From Lepas anatifera (taxonomy: Eukaryota; Arthropoda; Thecostraca; Lepadidae): 64,000 bases of DNA. Under the pieces are notes generated by a model. The model saw only the letters and a list, made by a program, of their open reading frames with translations, did no database searches and was not told the DNA's origin. Position 1 is the first letter of the stretch; the number at the start of each line of letters is the position of its first letter. The stretch covers positions 682,001-746,000 of the forward strand of contig JAOTON010000051.1 of assembly GCA_034440635.1 (NCBI GenBank), written 5' to 3'. Below are positions 1-11,319 of this stretch, piece by piece. A program made the translations under genes and the position numbers.

Positions 1-129
1 AGCCGACCTACGTCGGATAAACTATTGAGCGCCGGAGCGTCTCAGGGGAACCGATCCCAAGCATGGACATGCACTGTCGCTGCATGTTTCTGAGGAGCGA
101 GCCGGAGCCCAACGCTCCACCACTTGAGC
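1..129. repeat. Dispersed repeat, paralog of 6635-6800
   Basis: Bases 1-129, continuing at 530-575 after a transposon insertion, match 6635-6800 with scattered differences; both begin AGCCGACCTACGTCGG. The family is unknown. The value of the pair is that the 6.6 kb copy lacks the MITE and so shows the unoccupied site. No coding potential is evident. Confidence 0.75.
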
Positions 130-521
130 CAGTGGCGGATCCAGGGGGGGGCAAAAAGGCAATTGCCCCCCCAAACGGAAAAGCTCGGGGCAAAACTATG
201 TTTTTGCCCCCCCAAAGCGATCGACCTCCTTTTTCCCCCGACTCCTTTTTAGCTTGTAAGCAAAATTTTGGTGCTTCAACTCTCAACTTCAAACAGAATT
301 AGAGAAGTTCAGTATAAATATTGGGGCTTGGATAGGAAAAAATGTATCTTGAGCCCATATTTTTCACCCCGTGACGTTTTTTTTTTTGCTTTTCGTCTCC
401 AGTTCCCAAAATCCTACCGAAAAGGCATATTGTAGCGCAATTTTTCACTGCGCGACGTTTTTTTTTTTGCTTTTTGACTTTGGTTTGCCCCTCCCAAACC
501 AACCGGCTAGATCCGCCACTG
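130..521. mobile_element. hAT-type MITE, 392 bp, with 8-bp TSD
   Basis: Terminal inverted repeats read CAGTGGCGGATCCAGG on the left and, on the opposite strand of the right end, CAGTGGCGGATCTAG. The element is flanked by an exact 8-bp duplication ACTTGAGC at 122-129 and 522-529. An 8-bp duplication with termini starting CAGNG is typical of the hAT superfamily (established knowledge). The interior has no transposase; it contains G/C homopolymers and two T-rich tracts that repeat each other near 366-390 and 447-475. Non-autonomous. Confidence 0.88.
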
Positions 522-619
522 ACTTGAGCTACCGGGGCGGCAATTCGGCTCCTGAGCGGGGTAGCGAAAAAGCGCATGAATGGTTTGATAGACCATTGAC
601 CCGATTAAAAAACTTCCCA

Positions 620-1470
620 TAACGTTTTAGCTCAGAGGAATATTGAGGTCATTAAAGGTCAAAATAGCACAATTTAGAACACTTTACTCTAGAGTTTGGC
701 TGAGTTAAAGTAGAGCCAAAATTTAAACGTCATTCGATTGCTCTCTTTATGGCAATTCCGAGTGATGTACAATATGACCATACTAGATCAAGTATAAGAA
801 TTGCGTGACCTAGGGTCAAGTCAAGGCCACCATCTAACTAAACATAGTCAATATGCATATCACTCGATTCGTAATGACAAATCAAACATATTTGTATCCA
901 AATGAGAGCTCTATTCCAAATTTACTGCGCAGTTATTGACATAAGTCTCAAAACGTGCTTAGGTAGACCCAAACTGACCTCTCAGAGGTCACAGGTCAAA
1001 ACTTGCAAAATGAACCTTGCGAGTGGCCTGTGATACTACGATCCCGGGAATAAGAAGTCTCTATCAGCTTTATATACAGAAAAAGAAACATTTTTCGGCA
1101 AATTTGCACTTTCCCCATGCATTTCCAATGGAGAGGTCATGACTCATACCTGACCTTAGGTCAACAATATACAAAATACCGAAACATAGTTTGTAGCCCC
1201 CGGTGAGCCCATTATATGAAAAAGGTTTCACATTGATAAATCAACCCTACTCCGAGTTATGCAATCCCAAAGATTTTTTGAAGTGAGGTCACTTGACCTG
1301 GCCTGGTGACCTGACCCGAGATGACCCGAACTTAAAATTGTTAGGGAAAGTTGCAGAATCGATTAATGATAAGCTGTGCCAAGTACGGTGGCGCTTGGCG
1401 CCGCCGCTTGTCCGCGACGACCAAAAATCTGTAGGGAGGTTAGTCAGCACCCTTCCGCCCCACTGGGAAA
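620..1470. mobile_element. REP-G family copy A (AGGTCA-rich repeat)
   Basis: This block aligns with 23985-24950 and, in part, with 8850-9330, 16395-17230 and 33290-33985. Shared landmarks are a CATAGTCAATATGCATATCA segment, a CTCAGAGGTCACAGG segment and an end reading AAGTACGGYGGCGCT. No transposase ORF is present. AGGTCA or TGACCT hexamers are unusually dense, including a perfect direct repeat with 1-bp spacing at 986-998. Most likely a non-autonomous DNA transposon; the termini of this copy are not clear. Confidence 0.65.
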
Positions 1471-4369
1471 GGTTAAAAAGTGAAAATCCGTTGCTTAAAC
1501 TCGAGAAAATTACGAATTTTTTGCAGGATTGTCCTTATATTTGTGTCTACCGTCCAAAACCACGTGAAAAAGTTTAGATTTCGAAAAATGTGTTGTAACG
1601 CGCACCCTAATGTTCATATATTGATATGGGAGCTAAAAGATTGTTGTTTCGTATGGGCATGCCTCCATATTCAGGGGAGAAGTGGAACCGCCTCAAAAGG
1701 CAGTTTCAAATTTGTCTGTGATTGTTGTGCTTGCTCCAGTTCTTCAGCTATATTCTGCGGCGCTCCCTCAACAAAATGGTGCACAATTTCGGACATAAGT
1801 TGCTGACCTTCATGATAAAGACTGCTAGCCAAAGCACTGTCTCATGCCGGTAGCGAAGGTCACTGGAAACTTTTGATTTAAAACCATTAGAAAGTGAGAA
1901 AGTACATGTTTATTTTCATACTCCTATTCGAAAGCAAGGGAAGCCGCTACATCGTTATGTATATAGAAGCTGTACCTATAGCAGGTTTTAGCTTTGCGCG
2001 GTGGAGTTGGTTTGACATTTTTTAACCAGTTGATCCCATATGGCTTGGGCCCGGTGCCGATGTCGGTTAAATCCAACAAAGGTCACGCTGGACTCCCAGT
2101 TTTGCATTTCAAACCAAGATGAATGGTTGTCATGCAGTCCAAACGGCGACATGCCGACAAAATGCTGCCTGGATCTTAAGTTCCGTCAGCCACTATTTAT
2201 GAAGGCCATCAATGTATTGCTTTTACAGCGTTTGTATCAGCACGCAGGGCTGGTCGCTGCAGAACACTAAAGGACGCAAATAGCACACTAACTGTGATAC
2301 ATGTGGCTTTTCCACAGGGCTTCTGTGTGGCGCTCCTGTTCTGCTTCATAAATGGGGAGGTAAGCCGCACCAAGAAGGAAGTAACTGTAAGCACAGTATG
2401 AACCGAGGTGTGTTGCAGTTATTCAAAGAAAATTTTTATCGCATTATATTCTAGACCTGCGAGTTAATAAGCGCTGTCTATTGTATAGAAAAACTATAAA
2501 TTAGACTGGAAGCAGTATATTGCATAACTACAGGACAACTGAGCATAAGATGACTCCCTCATTTCGTCAGGTAATACAACAGTTCAAGAAAAGGTGGCAG
2601 CAGGCACGACTCATGAACAGAAAACCATCGCACAACTCCTGTGCTTTCACCACGTTAAGTGTGAGTACTTCTGCATTCACGTGGATGCAGCGTTAGATCT
2701 GGCCTGATTGCTGGCGGGGGGGGGTTGGGGGAGCAACAGGGCTGAAAATAATGAAACCTGTTGTGGTCGGCCCCAGTTTGGAGGTGTCGGCTACGCGATA
2801 GCGTTACACCCGATACAGCCCATAGCAGGTGCCGGCGTACGGTGTGCCGTGATCGATGTCTGATGTGGTCATTATCGCCGACGTCAATTCTGCGCTGCAC
2901 GCTGGTAACTTGCTGCTGTGATTGGCCCGCGCCATGAAATATTGACCAACTTGCGAGTCCTGTTATTAAGGCCCGCCTCACACCTGCCGCCTCAACAGGC
3001 TCTGCGGGACGTGGTTATTGAAGGTTCCTGTATAGACTCGCTCACCAGGCTTATGTATTATCTCTATGGGCGAGTTTGAAGACTGCTGCAAGTACGAGCG
3101 TGATGATGCATTTAACGCGTCAAAATTTATATTTATGATTTTTTTTAGCAATGTCACGCTCTATCCAATTACCTATATCAACATCCTGTTAGGTCCTAAG
3201 CGCGAATTGTATGCAAAGAATGCCAATTCACATAGCTAGAATTAGTCTGCTTTGATTTGTTCGAGACTTTAAACGCTGCAGCGAAAAAATATAGTCAATA
3301 AAGCGAGTTTTTGCGGCCCGACAACGGTTTTAATGTTAACGTGGTAACTTTTAAGGCTCGCCCTGAGGAAAGCGCAATTATTGGATGACATTCTTTGTTT
3401 GGAGTGGAAGTGATTGTACCAATGACCGCAAAGTCATGAGAATTTGGCTGACCGAATATTCTGCATGCTTTCACAGCGTAATAAGTTCTCTTTGATCAGG
3501 CTGACGAAGCGCAATGTGATTGGGGATGGGTCGGGACTGACCCCTGTTTGTGTTTCACTGCGCAGTTATTATTTCCTGATATTGCCATCAGCGATGGATT
3601 AATGTGGGATAGGCTGCCGGTCCACCTGCAGAAGGAGATGGTGCCGTCTCTTACATTCGGGGCTCAAAATCACAGGCCACGTCAGGTCAGGAAGGTGCGG
3701 TGGATCAATAGCATGCCGGCGTTTTTGTTCGGCCGATCCAGGTTCAGAGTAATTCTCCCTTCGGATTCTCTTCCAATAGGGAAAGAGTTGGTGACTCCAC
3801 GTGACCGCACTAGTTGGCGCGTTGTTATTCCACCTCCCCCAAAAAGTTATCGGGACAACATGTGTCATCCAGCCAATGTTCCAGTTAAGGGATCCGAGAA
3901 AATTGTTGTCTGGTAGAGAAGCACATGTCTCACCTTTTCGCCTTTTTTTGGCTCGTCCCTGCGCCTGCGTTTGGCTCACAGAACGCACAGAGGAAAATGA
4001 AAATCAGACATACACCACAGTGTGCAGGTGTCAGGCCCCCGCACAACCGGATGGTTTCATGGAGCCTATGAGTGCGCAGTGTACCATCTGTATTGATTTT
4101 TATATCTGATGAAACCAGGCACGAACCTCACGAAAACGTAACACTATCAAGGTGAAGTTTCAAAGGCTGCTCAAACAGCCCTAGCTTGCCCGACATGGTT
4201 GATTGATTCTCTGAGTAAATCCCCAGGGGCACCTGCCAGTGGAAACTGCAGTGAGCTGCCTATGACAAATGGTGGTATACTGCTCTCCTGGAACCAACTC
4301 CCTGATTGCATGTTCTAGCGGACCGCCGCACCTCGGACTAGAGGCACTGTGGCTCCTTGGTGCAAGTCC
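1471..4369. other. No recognisable feature
   Basis: Short ORFs occur on both strands (largest about 130 codons near 3.6-4.0 kb) but overlap antisense ORFs of similar length and show no recognisable motif. A pyrimidine-rich tract ending CTCACAG near 3981 could act as a splice acceptor, but no convincing exon follows. I see no repeat or RNA gene here. Confidence 0.4.
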
Positions 4370-4922
4370 AGACTGGAGTGGTTGTAGGAACAATATTCAT
4401 GGAAAATGATGGAACTGGCCTTATTTCTGTCCAAAATGACTGATAAACTCAATATTTCCTTTTCTGTAATTTCCACTGTTGGAGATAAAAGCCTTCAACT
4501 CGGCCTGCGATCTGGTAATTTTTTGCCATAGTAAACGTGTTCACTTAGACCAGAAATGAATACCTGAACAAATGAAGCGTTTTTGGCTGTAAGAAGGTGT
4601 TGTTGGGGAAAGTAGAAAATAAAACTTGTTCTACGCATCTTCAACCGCCAATACCAGTCATGTTTGGCAGGTGGGTTTCCAAGAGGTTCAAGCAAGACAA
4701 TTTGTTCGCGCAGCGGGCCTTTAGCAGGACTTTTCTTTCCCAAGGTCACCTCATATCACGTGACTACCAGGGGAGGCGATGCTCGATTGGGGGCGAATTT
4801 GTAACTTTTATTCCGCGAATGTTAAGTTCTGGGACCAATGAAATATTGATCCAATGTTGTCCCGGCAGGCTCTATCACAAGACTATCTCAGTACAAATCC
4901 CATTATGAAGGTACCGCATTCC
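4370..4922. repeat. Diverged relative of the 22.0 kb MITE
   Basis: The right end GAAGGTACCGCATTCCCTTC at 4908-4925 resembles the right terminus of the MITE at 22049-22493, and an internal ATAAACTCAATATTT segment near 4441-4456 is shared with it. A matching left terminus is not clear, so this is an old or truncated copy at best. Confidence 0.35.
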
Positions 4923-6634
4923 CTTCAAAAATTTTGTTTTGCATAACGCATGGCTTACGCAACGCAAATCAACCTGGAATGCACAGTTACAGATATATGT
5001 TTTTATACGTATATGTATTACATATGTACATTTCGGCGTTCCCATTATGAGTTCAAATGATATAAACAATGATAATTGGCTGAGTAGTCAAAGATGAGGC
5101 CAGGAAGGTCCGAAACACTCGAAACTAAGCGCACTCCTCACATTGACTTTAAGTGCGGCTCTCAGAGACCATAGCCTTTGCTACCCCGTGCATAAAAGGT
5201 GTGTCATTTAGTGAATTATAGGCAATTTCGGGCGGGCATGAACGATGTAAGTGCTACGCATTGAACTCAGTCGGGCTGGGCCGTACGGGGCCGGTTGTGT
5301 TGAATCAGATGCAACACATTTCCCGATAAACTTTTCGTTTCCAGGAAGTACCTCACTGAACTTTGCTATCAAAAGCACCTAGACTTCTAGCGGAGAAACG
5401 GCGGCAATTGACTCGAACGGTTGTCATAATCGTGACGAGAATGGGCCTCTTTGCAATGTATACTGAGCTCCGCTATGGGTCATAAAGATGTCTTTGGGTG
5501 GATGGGGCAGGCCGCTTCATTTCACTCTGATCTTTGAAGCAATGGGCGGTCTGAAACCAGTTTGATGCCAAAGATCATGACGGCTGATGGCGTGAGGTAC
5601 ACGTCACGCAGATGTCAGATCACAACATGATGGTGACCACTGGAAAGTTCTTGAAAAAATACGCGTGGTGAACCCATTTGTCAAGCTAGAAGTACTATAG
5701 GTTCCGAGAAATCCATCCTAAGCCGGTCGAGCCTAGTCATAGCAATTTGAAATGCGGGGCACTGTAAATGCCTGGCGCGGCCGGATAGGTACGATGCATA
5801 TACGTCGATTGATAATAATATGATTTTGATGGCTAACATGACCATACGTGTAAGAGACTTAAATGTGTTGGTTATGTGTGGTTTAATATTATTTTTCTAA
5901 TAGTTTTTTTGTGTTAGATTATCTGTGAGTGGTATGAATTATACTGTTTTTGTATTTATTAATGATGATAGTAATGATTTGGAAAATCAATTATATATGT
6001 GATAAACTCAAATCATAGTACAATTTTGACCGACAATTTCAATCTTAAAAAACACTTTCTGGCATGTTAACGCCCAACACCATATTTTCATTATTCGAAA
6101 TGTGCTTGTCATTTTGTCTCTAAACCATCTATATCCGTCAATGTTCGTACATTGACGTTGATGTCGACATATGCCTTTCAATAAGTTTAGTGGTATATAT
6201 TGGCAAAAGCATTTAAGATATTTAATTTAAGATATGGTTGCGCTTCGCACATATTTAGCGCAATTCTACTTTTGCGTATGCTTATGTTGGTTACTTCTGC
6301 TGAGTTGCTGCGGGTAATTTAGGTGAACAGCCCGAGGTGCATGCTATATTTGTAGACGAGCGGAAATCGATAATGTTCTTGCAGTGGCAGTGAAGGGAAA
6401 GACTTGCGATAGATTGTCCTGAAAAGTTTGCGTGCTGAAATGTATATGTTTTTGTGCAAGTTGTTGCAAGTTCGGTTATTGAAGTCGGAGTCTCACTAAA
6501 GTCATCATTGGACTTGTCACAGATACCGCGACCCCGTCATTCGAACGAGCAACTCCCGCGATGAAGGGTCAATTTAGAAGCCAAAATTTAACGTCCCACA
6601 AAGGACAGGGACGGCCGCCCCGCTGAGGTCAGCC
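4923..6634. other. No recognisable feature
   Basis: AT-rich to mixed sequence without an ORF over about 65 codons, without clear repeats and without RNA genes that I can recognise. Confidence 0.4.
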
Positions 6635-6800
6635 AGCCGACCTACGTCGGGTAAACATGGAGCGCCAGGGCATCTCTGGGGAACCGATCCCAAGCCGGCA
6701 CAATGTGCACATTCACTGTCACTGCATGTTCCTAAGCAGCGGGCCAGAGCCCAACGCTGTGCCAACTGAGCTGTAGGGGCGGTAGCGGTCTACTATTGAG
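6635..6800. repeat. Dispersed repeat, empty-site copy
   Basis: Paralog of 1-129 plus 530-575 without the MITE: the sequence runs straight through CAACTGAGCTGTAGGGGCGG where the other copy has the duplicated ACTTGAGC and the 392-bp insertion. It runs directly into the minisatellite to the right. Confidence 0.7.
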
Positions 6801-6814
6801 CCGTCGAAGGTCGG

Positions 6815-7690
6815 CTGATAACTGAACCGTAGGATAACCGGTAGCTGAACTGTTGGATAGCCGGTAACTGGTAACTGAACCGTCGGATAGCCAGTGACAG
6901 GTAACTGAACTGGTAGATAGCCGGTAACTGGTAACTGAACCGTCGGATAGCCAGTGACAGGTAACTGAACTGGTAGATAGCCGGTAACTGGTAACTGAAC
7001 CGTCGGATAGCCAGTGACAGGTAACTGAACTGGTAGATAGCCGGTAACTGGTAACTGAACCGTCGGATAGCCAGTGACAGGTAACTGAACTGGTAGATAG
7101 CCGGTAACTGGTAACTGAACCGTCGGATAGCCAGTGACAGGTAACTGAACTGGTAGATAGCCGGTAACTGGTAACTGAACCGTCGGATAGCCGGTAACTG
7201 GTAACTGAACCGTCGGATAGCCAGTAACAGGTAACTGAACTGGTAGATGACCGGTAACTGGTAACTGAACTGTTGGATAGCCGGTAACTGGTAACTGAAC
7301 CGTCGGATAGCCAGTAACAGGTAACTGAACCGTTGGATAGCCGGTAACTGGTAACTGAACCGTTAGATAGCCGGTAACTGGTAACTGAACTGGTAGATTA
7401 CCGGTAACTGGTAACTGAACCGTTGGATAGCCAGTAACAGGTAACTGAACTGGTAGATGACGGGTAACTGGTAACTGAACTGGTAGATGACCGGTAACTG
7501 GTAACTGAACCGTTGGATAGCCAGTAACAGGTAACTGAACTGGTAGATGACCGGTAACTGGTAACTGAACTGGTAGATGACCGGTAACTGGTAACTGAAC
7601 TGTTGGATAACCAGTAACAGGTAACTTAACTGGTAGATGACCGGTAACTGGTAACTGAACCGTCGGATAGCCGGTAACTGGTAACTGAGC
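6815..7690. repeat. Minisatellite, 30-bp unit in 60-bp dimers
   Basis: About 29 units related to GTAACTGAACCGTCGGATAG followed by CCGGTAACTG. Over 6841-7200 the array is a strict 60-bp dimer: units ending CCGGTAACTG alternate with units ending CCAGTGACAG, almost identical line to line. The right half, after about 7200, is more variable. Because 30 is divisible by 3, some frames stay open, giving a spurious antisense ORF of 126 codons at 7363-7743. Confidence 0.95.
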
Positions 7691-7973
7691 CTGAGCGGGC
7701 CGCCCATCCCTGTGCTATGAGGGAGGTTAGTGTTGGGTTTCAAAGTTGCCCGTCTTTGCGGGAATGTTCTGTCCGATCGGTGGGATCGGTGTCTTGGAGA
7801 TAGATTTATTGATGTTTACTGATACCAAGACCCTCAGCCAAGCAAAACTGCACAGACCTTAATGCAGCAGTGGGTCGCCACTTTCAGTCTATTTTTTCAG
7901 GTTCACCAAAATTATTGTAGTGCTATGGGATAACCTGCTGGACCATACGAGTGAGAAAAGTGGGGCCTTACCT

Positions 7974-7999
7974 CCTCTCTCTCTCTCTCTCTCTCTCTT
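7974..7999. repeat. (CT)n microsatellite
   Basis: An uninterrupted run of about 12 CT dinucleotides. Confidence 0.9.
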
Positions 8000-8849
8000 C
8001 CCACTTTTCATCCAAATATTTACGGATTCCAGTGAAAATTGAAACGAATCAAAAAGCTATGAATAGTATGTGAGTAAGAACAAGGACATCACAATCAAGG
8101 AACGTTTGGTCTTAGAGGGGATATTTTCGTGTCAGCAGAAGGTTGAAGACTGACTGGCCACCTTACCTTTATGTCGGCTTATGCGGTATATTACACGGAA
8201 CCAGACTGTTTAATTGTGTGTGTAGTCACCAGTCCCGATGCCGGTTGTCATTTCGCTCCGGACCAAGTTCGGCTGCACCCTGGCCGGTCTGTCAGACATT
8301 CACTCTGCAGGCTCCGGTGCGGTGCCCTGGCTCGTTGGGCGTGTCTCGATGACGGACGAGCGCGCAGGGCAGCGCCAGGCGGGCAGCAGGCCGCCGCGTG
8401 CTGGGCGTGTCGTCAGCGCGCAGCCGCGCCTCCGTCACTCCTCGCTTTTCCAGCTGTGCCGTAGTGAGAACAGATTGCCGCCTGACGCCGTCTGAATGTG
8501 ACGTCACGGCGACATTCCGCACATCAGCTGTCGTGATCAATTAACCCCACGCTAATAACTCCCCCTAAAATATTTTTTGCCCGAATTTAAGACTATTGTT
8601 TCCATCAAAGGATACATTTCACGCGTACTTGATTTCACATTTCACTGAAAGTCAAGGCTACTCGAAATATCTAATTTGTCGGTAGAGTAACTTTAGGCTT
8701 TGAATTCTAATCAGAAAAAAACAAAAGCCCACATGTTGGCAAAACCCTCATCGAGGTCATCAAAAGACAGATTAGATAAAACGGAGAAGTAGAGGTCAGA
8801 AGAGCTCACTCAAGGTCACAAAAGGTGAACTGATGTTATAGCATGTCTT
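8000..8849. other. GC-rich segment, no confirmed gene
   Basis: From about 8230 to 8510 the DNA is GC- and CpG-rich with overlapping open frames on both strands (up to 97 codons). None has a recognisable domain and all frames are equally open, as expected from composition. The segment could be a CpG-rich regulatory region or a first exon, but nothing in the sequence decides this. Confidence 0.35.
8499..8506. promoter_or_regulatory. Full cAMP response element palindrome
   Basis: TGACGTCA, the palindromic CREB/ATF site, lies at the edge of the CpG-rich block. No TATA box or initiator could be tied to it, so function is only a possibility. Confidence 0.25.
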
Positions 8850-9330
8850 AACCCTCGCCCCAGTGGGGGATATTTGAACACCTCCACCCTCGTGTTTTCC
8901 CCGTTGGCACCAGAAAGCGGCGGCGCTTTGCGCCCCGTTCTTTGTACACTTTATCCTTGATCAATTTTGCAGCTTTTGCCAAATTTTCAAGGGCAGATAA
9001 TCTCATCAGGTCCGCAGTGCAGGTCAAGTGACCTCGTCTAAAAAAGTTAAAGATATCATAACTAAGAACAGGGTTAATCTATTCACGTGAAACTCAGTTC
9101 ATATAATGGGCCCACCGAGGGCTAAAAATATGTTCCAGTATTTTAAATCGATGACTTAGGGTCAAATACAGATGATGACCTTTCTATTAGAGATGCATGG
9201 GGAAAAGAGAAATTGGGCCGTATTTGTATAGATATAGTTGAGAATACCTCAATATTCTCAAAATCGTAGCATCCTGGACTCCTTTCCACTGGAGGCCAGT
9301 GCCCCTCCTGTATGAAAAACCTGCATGTAG
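8850..9330 (-). mobile_element. REP-G family copy C, partial, reversed
   Basis: Read on the minus strand this matches the right-hand half of copies A and D: a CCC-rich end, a GGCGGCGCTTTGCGCC segment, then AGGTCAAGTGACCT at about 9023 and GGGCCCACCGAG at about 9110. Only about 480 bp is preserved. Confidence 0.6.
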
Positions 9331-9633
9331 GTATGTCATAAAGGACTCCTGTGCCTTCCGCTAAAGACCTCTATGACCTTCAGCCACGTTTAGTGTTGAA
9401 TGCAAAAACGATGTGCCTGCTGATGGAAAAAAATTGCCCTTTGAAGTCCTAACTGTGCCATTTTCTCTTTGGTCCCCAGGAAAAATCTGAAAAATGCACT
9501 ATGTGGGCCAGTGTGAATTTTGCCACAACCACCTAACAGCAAATTAATGTTAAGGACATGTTTAGCTGTAGAAAATGCCACACTAGGATTTTATTGCGAA
9601 AGTGAACCATAAAATATTGCAATTTTGTGTCGA

Positions 9634-9752
9634 CTCAGTTCTGACTCACTGTCTAGCGGCGGACTCAGCTCTGACTCAGTTCTGACTCACTGTCTAGCGG
9701 CGGACTCAGAGCTCTGACTCAGCTCTGACTCGCTGTCTAGCGGCTGACTCCG
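9634..9752. repeat. Tandem repeat, about 3 units of 30-45 bp
   Basis: Three units, each containing CTGACTC followed by GCTGTCTAGCGGC or a close variant and GACTCAG. Length differences come from a varying number of internal CTCTGACTCAG segments. No coding sense. Confidence 0.8.
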
Positions 9753-10967
9753 ATCAAGACCCGACCTTCCAGTTGAAATGGTGCGTTGAGTCAACTCTGA
9801 GCCGAAACTCAGAAGTAAGAAACTCATAGACTTTCTCTTCATCACTGGGCGCAGGTCTTGAAAGCTCGACATGTTGTCTCGATCCAGCATCAAAGGCAGG
9901 CTCTCCAGCCCAGACTTCTTGTCCTCTTGAGCTCAGCTACCAGATGCTACAGGTTTACAGCTGGTTATACCAGTGGTGGAAGCACTGAGCCAGTGGGATG
10001 CACAAACTGGTTCTTTTTTTGGATAATTGCATCGTCAAAAAGTGTTTGTATGGATACAATATAGGTCATGGTTACTATACTAAGGCAAACATCTCCGGCT
10101 AAAATCATGTGAGAACTATCTTATTAATTTCCTGTCTTGCCTTGTAGCGAGCTCCGTCCTCAAATGTTTTCAAGCTCTTTTTAACGGAACTGTGTATGTG
10201 TATGTGTGTGTGTCTGTGTAATAATAAACGTGTATGGCTTCAAGTCGACCCAACCTAGCTCAGGGGAAAAGCCTTCAGGTCAGGGTGGACTCCGGTTCTG
10301 AGTTGCGACTGGGTACGCCTACTTGTATCCGATTTCAATTGTGTGAGTTCGTGGTATTGTCCGGTCACATCCTGTAGTTTTACCTTGAGTATCCCGTGGC
10401 CTGGTTGGTCTCTAAACTCTTCCAACGTTACTGCTTTTCCCGTGATTTTCTTGGAGCTAAGATGGAGGAACTGATCAGACGTTGAGACACGCCCGGCTGA
10501 CCTCCCAGAACCCCGGGAAGGGGGTGGGTGGAGCAGGGGTCTGGAGGTCATCAGCGCCGGCGTCGCTGATACCCCGACTAATCCGTCACTGGTGCCGCCC
10601 CTGCCGTCGACGCGGCCGCTCTGTTATCGTCGTTGCTGACTGACCGGAACTCCAGCGACGCCGCCGGTTACTCACCCGGCGGAGCCACTCACGCAAAAGT
10701 AAAACACCGCCAAAGAATAGTTTCAGGACGAAGAAAACCGGCTTCTGGGAGAAGCTATACTGTTGGCTGTTCCACGTTAACATTTGCGACTTGACTCAAA
10801 CTAAATGCCCCCTCTTACATGTTTCTGACCCGATATCACTTAGATATTTGATACGAGGGTCAAAGAGTTGTCTACCGCTAATGAAAACTCACGTCAACGC
10901 CGCCTTTCTGAACCTTTGACTAGCTTTTACCATTGGCTATGTTATGGGTGCAGGTGCCCCGTGGATA
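9753..10967. other. No confirmed feature
   Basis: Contains a short (TG)n-like tract near 10194-10217. Two antisense open frames (10255-10551 and 10586-10783) are somewhat GC-rich, but neither has a recognisable domain or clear splice signals. I do not call them genes. Confidence 0.35.
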
Positions 10968-10975
10968 GATAGGAC

Positions 10976-11311
10976 CATTGGCGGACGCAGGGGGGGCATT
11001 CCGGCCATGGCCCCCAAGCGTTGGAGGGGAGGCCAAACCATCTTTTGACCCCCTCCAAACGCCGGAGAAATTTTTGAAAAAAACGTGTTTAAACTAGGTC
11101 TGTAGAGCAAAAAATATTCGCTCCTACCCCCTCCCCCTCCCCCCGGAGAGCGATCATGTACTTTGAGAGGTAGCTTATACTAGGTCTGTCGAGCACTGAA
11201 AAAGGTGTTGACACTAGGTCTGTAGAGCGAAAAATCTTCGCCTCCCCCCAGGAGGAGAGGCAGACATGGGTTTGCCCCACCCCCCAAAACTCGGATCTGC
11301 GTCCGCCCCTG
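10976..11311. mobile_element. hAT-type MITE, 336 bp, with 8-bp TSD
   Basis: The left end reads CATTGGCGGACGCAGGGGGG; the right end ends CTGCGTCCGCCCCTG. The flanks carry an exact 8-bp duplication GATAGGAC at 10968-10975 and 11312-11319. The interior repeats an ACTAGGTCTGT segment three times (about 11094, 11179 and 11214). No transposase. Same broad group as the MITEs at 130 and 12601. Confidence 0.88.
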
Positions 11312-11319
11312 GATAGGAC

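Noticed and set aside
6815..7690. Possible CRISPR array
   Set aside because: Repeats are contiguous without unique spacers, and the window is clearly eukaryotic.
7363..7743. 126-codon repetitive frame (FSYQLPVIYQ)
   Set aside because: Same reason: a 30-bp period in a minisatellite, with no start context or flanking domain.
8171..8540. Overlapping 82-97-codon frames in a CpG-rich block as a host exon
   Set aside because: Both strands are open to the same extent and no motif is recognisable; only a weak regulatory hint (a CRE) is kept.
10255..10783. Two antisense frames as exons of a host gene
   Set aside because: No domain, no convincing splice signals, and no codon bias that sets them apart.
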